From contig NZ_FUYC01000006.1 of the NCBI RefSeq assembly GCF_900167125.1, positions 87,572-151,571 on the forward strand: a stretch of DNA of 64,000 bases. Reading direction: 5' to 3'. Source of the DNA: Paucidesulfovibrio gracilis DSM 16080. GTDB taxonomy: Bacteria; Desulfobacterota; Desulfovibrionia; Desulfovibrionales; Desulfovibrionaceae. The notes under the pieces are model-generated. The model ran no database searches. It was not told where the DNA came from and was given only the letters and a program-made list of their open reading frames with translations. Below, one piece after another: positions 62,156 through 64,000 of the stretch (the stretch's first letter is position 1; each line of letters begins with the position of its first letter). The position numbers and the translations under genes were made by a program.

Positions 62156-63418
62156 ATGCGCGGGATGGTTCGTCGAAATTTTCGGATTACGGTTTCCCGG
62201 GACCATGTCCAGATCGTGGAGGCATTGCTGCTGGCGGAAGGTTTTCGGTTTGAATCCGAACCGTTTGCCTGGTTTGCGCGTGTGCTCACGCAGGAGCCGA
62301 AACCATTGGGTACCAGTGCTGCGGCCCGGCTCGGGCTGATTTATATTCAGGATCGATCCTCTATGCTGCCCACTTTGGCCCTGGAGCCACCCCCCGGAGC
62401 CTGCGTGTTGGACATGTGCGCGGCGCCGGGCAGCAAAACCGGCCTGCTGGCACGTATGGTCGGTTCGCAAGGCACGGTTTTAGCCTGTGAACCCTCGGGC
62501 GGGCGCATCAATTCCCTGCGCGCCAATTTGCGTCGGGCCGGTGCCGTGAACACGGCCTCCTTGCACATCAGCTCGGAGAAACTGGCATTGGCCGGGCCGG
62601 GAATGTCACATATTCTGCTGGATCCGCCGTGCAGCGGATGGGGAACCGAGGATAAAAATCCACAGGCCCGGGCGTTGTGGAGCGGAGAAAAAGTCAAGCC
62701 GTTGATCCGTCTGCAACGGGCCTTGTTGGAACGGGCCACCCAGCTGCTGCGTCCCGGAGGGCGGCTGGTCTATTCCACCTGCACCACCAATGAAGACGAA
62801 AACGAAGCCCAGGTGCTCTTCGCGCTGGAGCATTTTGGGTTGCGCGTGTCTCCGCTTGCAGCTCCCGCAGGGTTTGTGCTGGACGCCCCGCGTCTGGATT
62901 GCCCGCAAGGTGTGCTGCGAGTGGCCGAGGATTCGGAAGGCGAAGGGTTTTTTGTGGCGGCTCTGGAGCGGCCTGGAAGCGACGATCTGGACTGCGGGAC
63001 CGAACCGGCCGCCCTGCCGGACGGGGCGCGCCGTGTGCGCGTGGAACGATTGCACTGCGATGCGCCCGTGGCCTGGGGACAGCTTCCTTGCGGCGAATTG
63101 GTGGAATACGCCGGGCTGTTGGTGCTGTTGCCCGACCCGGCTTTACAGCGCATCCGGTCCGGTACGCGCTGGCAAGGAGCCACAGTAGGCCGGTTGAAGA
63201 AGCAGGTGTTTCGACCGGATCCTTTTTGTCGGCTGCTGTTGCCGGAATCGGTGGCGGACGGCTTGCACGTTTCAGACCCCGCGGATATATTGGCCTTGCT
63301 GTCCGGGCAAAGCCTGACCGTTTCCCGGGGTAAGGGACCGGTGCCGCTGTATCTCAATGGGCTTGGTCTTGGCTGGGCCGCCCGCAAAGGGAGCCGGGTT
63401 TTATGGACCGAGTTGTAG
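62156..63418 (+). CDS. rRNA cytosine-C5 methyltransferase, RsmB/RsmF (NOL1/NOP2/Sun) family
   Basis: A 420-residue SAM-dependent RNA methyltransferase. SAM motif VLDMCAAPGSKTGLLA (about 81-96), motif IV DPPCSGWGTEDKNP, and motif VI with the catalytic Cys in LVYSTCTTNEDENEAQV. The C-terminal 140 residues are a PUA-like RNA-binding domain as in RsmF. Lack of an N-terminal NusB-like domain favours RsmF over RsmB. ATG with AGGGG upstream. An AT-rich inverted repeat just downstream (63433-63468) may end the transcript. Confidence 0.92.
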   Translation: MRGMVRRNFRITVSRDHVQIVEALLLAEGFRFESEPFAWFARVLTQEPKPLGTSAAARLGLIYIQDRSSMLPTLALEPPPGACVLDMCAAPGSKTGLLARMVGSQGTVLACEPSGGRINSLRANLRRAGAVNTASLHISSEKLALAGPGMSHILLDPPCSGWGTEDKNPQARALWSGEKVKPLIRLQRALLERATQLLRPGGRLVYSTCTTNEDENEAQVLFALEHFGLRVSPLAAPAGFVLDAPRLDCPQGVLRVAEDSEGEGFFVAALERPGSDDLDCGTEPAALPDGARRVRVERLHCDAPVAWGQLPCGELVEYAGLLVLLPDPALQRIRSGTRWQGATVGRLKKQVFRPDPFCRLLLPESVADGLHVSDPADILALLSGQSLTVSRGKGPVPLYLNGLGLGWAARKGSRVLWTEL

Positions 63419-63432
63419 TCGATGAAAAATCG

Positions 63433-63468
63433 AATTTTTATAATTTGTTATGAGAAATAATAAAAATT
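63433..63468 (+). terminator. AT-rich inverted repeat after the methyltransferase gene
   Basis: AATTTTTAT (63433-63441) pairs with ATAAAAATT (63460-63468), followed by TTGC. The stem is A/T only, so termination would be weak; the stretch may instead act as an UP element for the tRNA promoter. Confidence 0.35.
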
Positions 63469-63481
63469 TTGCAAAAAGGGT

Positions 63482-63510
63482 TTGACAAACTGCTGGTCTC
63501 TGTGAAATAC
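63482..63510 (+). promoter_or_regulatory. Possible distal promoter before the tRNA genes
   Basis: A perfect TTGACA (63482-63487) is followed after 17 nt by AAATAC, a poor -10. The second TTGACA at 63573 is the better candidate. Confidence 0.35.
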
Positions 63511-63572
63511 GTTCCTTCCGCCGCACGGGAAAAGACGCTGCCAAGGCAGTGACGAGTCAGGCAAAATAATGC

Positions 63573-63601
63573 TTGACAAGTGCAGACGGGACGGCTAAAA
63601 G
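63573..63601 (+). promoter_or_regulatory. Promoter of the tRNA-Val/tRNA-Asp operon
   Basis: TTGACA (63573-63578) is followed after 17 nt by TAAAAG (63596-63601). The predicted start of transcription is about 7 nt before tRNA-Val, as usual for tRNA genes. Confidence 0.7.
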
Positions 63602-63614
63602 CCGGTCTTCCCAC

Positions 63615-63690
63615 GGGCGGGTAGCTCAGTTGGGAGAGCATCGGCCTTACAAGCCGAGGGTCACAGGTTCGAGCCCTGTTCCGCCCACCA
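63615..63690 (+). tRNA. tRNA-Val (anticodon UAC)
   Basis: A 76-nt cloverleaf with encoded CCA. The acceptor GGGCGGG pairs with TCCGCCC, the D arm contains AGCTCAGTTGGGAGAGC, the anticodon loop CTTACAA gives UAC, and the T arm is ACAGG-TTCGAGC-CCTGT. It reads GUA and, by wobble, other Val codons. Confidence 0.98.
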
Positions 63691-63730
63691 TCTTTGATAT
63701 GCAGGGGTAACGCCCCTTCATAATATACGC

Positions 63731-63808
63731 GGAGCCGTAGTTCAGTTTGGTTAGAACGCCGGCCTGTCACGCCGGAGGCCGCGAGTTCGAGTCTCGTCGG
63801 CTCCGCCA
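63731..63808 (+). tRNA. tRNA-Asp (anticodon GUC)
   Basis: A 78-nt cloverleaf with encoded CCA and discriminator G, typical for Asp. The acceptor GGAGCCG pairs with CGGCTCC, the anticodon loop CTGTCAC gives GUC, and the T arm is GCGAG-TTCGAGT-CTCGT. It is 40 nt downstream of tRNA-Val and shares its transcript. Confidence 0.98.
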
Positions 63809-63817
63809 CTAAAGAAC

Positions 63818-63857
63818 AAGGATCTTAATCGTTTAGGTTAAGATCCTTTTTCTTTTT
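63818..63857 (+). terminator. Terminator of the tRNA operon
   Basis: An 11-bp perfect stem (63818-63828 with 63838-63848) is followed by TTTTCTTTTT on the plus strand. Confidence 0.9.
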
Positions 63858-63905
63858 CCTGCTCCGAAAAACACCGGACACATCCATCGGACACATTTTA
63901 ATTTT

Positions 63906-63995
63906 GGGTCTACACCAAAAACGGGGGCAGTCACGAAAGCGAACTGTTCCGGGTCTACACCAAAAACAGGGGCAGTCACGAAAGCGAACTGTTCC
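63906..63995 (+). repeat. 45-bp tandem repeat (two copies, possibly more)
   Basis: The unit beginning GGGTCTACACCAAAAAC occurs at 63906-63950 and again at 63951-63995 with a single G/A difference. The array may continue past the window edge. A shorter direct repeat (CGGACACAT) occurs just upstream, near 63873 and 63889. Its place behind a tRNA gene suggests a mobile-element end or integration scar. Confidence 0.8.
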
Positions 63996-64000
63996 GAGCA

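Noticed and set aside
59766..62339. 857-codon plus-strand open frame across dctP and the FG-GAP gene
   Set aside because: It lies antisense to two genes with signal peptides and recognisable domains. Its product has no domain pattern.

Overview
The window is GC-rich chromosomal DNA from a sulfate-reducing deltaproteobacterium, most likely a member of the Desulfovibrionaceae. The evidence is the gene content: desulfoferrodoxin, rubrerythrin and rubredoxin next to a PerR-type regulator, two tetraheme cytochromes c3, a haem-c chemoreceptor of the DcrA type, futalosine-pathway menaquinone genes, anaerobic cobalamin genes (cbiG/cbiH) and several sigma-54 regulators. No rRNA, CRISPR array or intact insertion sequence is visible.

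Region by region. 1-2 kb (minus): an oxygen-defence operon perR-rbr-dfx-(rubredoxin), with a Fur-family palindrome over its promoter and two tandem terminators before rubredoxin. 2-4.6 kb (minus): a haem-c chemoreceptor and a secreted tetraheme cytochrome. 4.6-12.2 kb: purL, a polyprenyl diphosphate synthase, mqnB, a nucleotide-sugar dehydrogenase, a DUF2065 protein, menG/ubiE and a small conserved protein. 12.4-15 kb: a very acidic repeat protein and a cytochrome c3. 15.2-17 kb: overlapping cbiG and cbiH. 17.1-21 kb: a three-gene operon that looks like a cell-curvature module (Csd6/Pgp2-like and Csd4/Pgp1-like peptidoglycan carboxypeptidases around a membrane coiled-coil protein). 21-23.5 kb: pyrE, purB, an FmdB-type zinc ribbon and a 35-residue very basic protein.

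23.8-39.3 kb is a signalling region: a histidine kinase/NtrC-type regulator pair, a second cytochrome c3 with a consensus sigma-54 promoter, a hybrid kinase, a Tat-exported M48 protease, an AsmA protein, a Cys-rich secreted protein, and a PAS-containing sigma-54 activator. Just after the activator come two palindromes and a sigma-54-type promoter leading into a thioredoxin-like protein and a chemoreceptor with two periplasmic zinc-binding (CZB) domains. groES-groEL and a 57-codon gene follow at 39.8-42 kb.

42.3-55.6 kb (minus) is a surface-carbohydrate locus: glmS, a TIM-barrel isomerase, a methyltransferase-glycosyltransferase fusion, then SDR, KdsC-like phosphatase, GmhA-like isomerase, glycosyltransferase, a short NeuB-like synthase, GNAT, CMP-sugar transferase, class III aminotransferase and Gfo/Idh oxidoreductase, with an AT-richer sulfotransferase gene at the far end. 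Together they could make and attach an unusual CMP-activated keto-sugar acid. 55.9-57 kb holds a THI4-type thiazole synthase behind a TPP riboswitch. 57-60 kb is a TRAP transporter (dctPQM) that sits directly behind a strong terminator. 60-62 kb is a secreted FG-GAP-like protein. 62.1-63.4 kb is an rRNA m5C methyltransferase. The window ends with tRNA-Val, tRNA-Asp, a terminator and a 45-bp tandem repeat.
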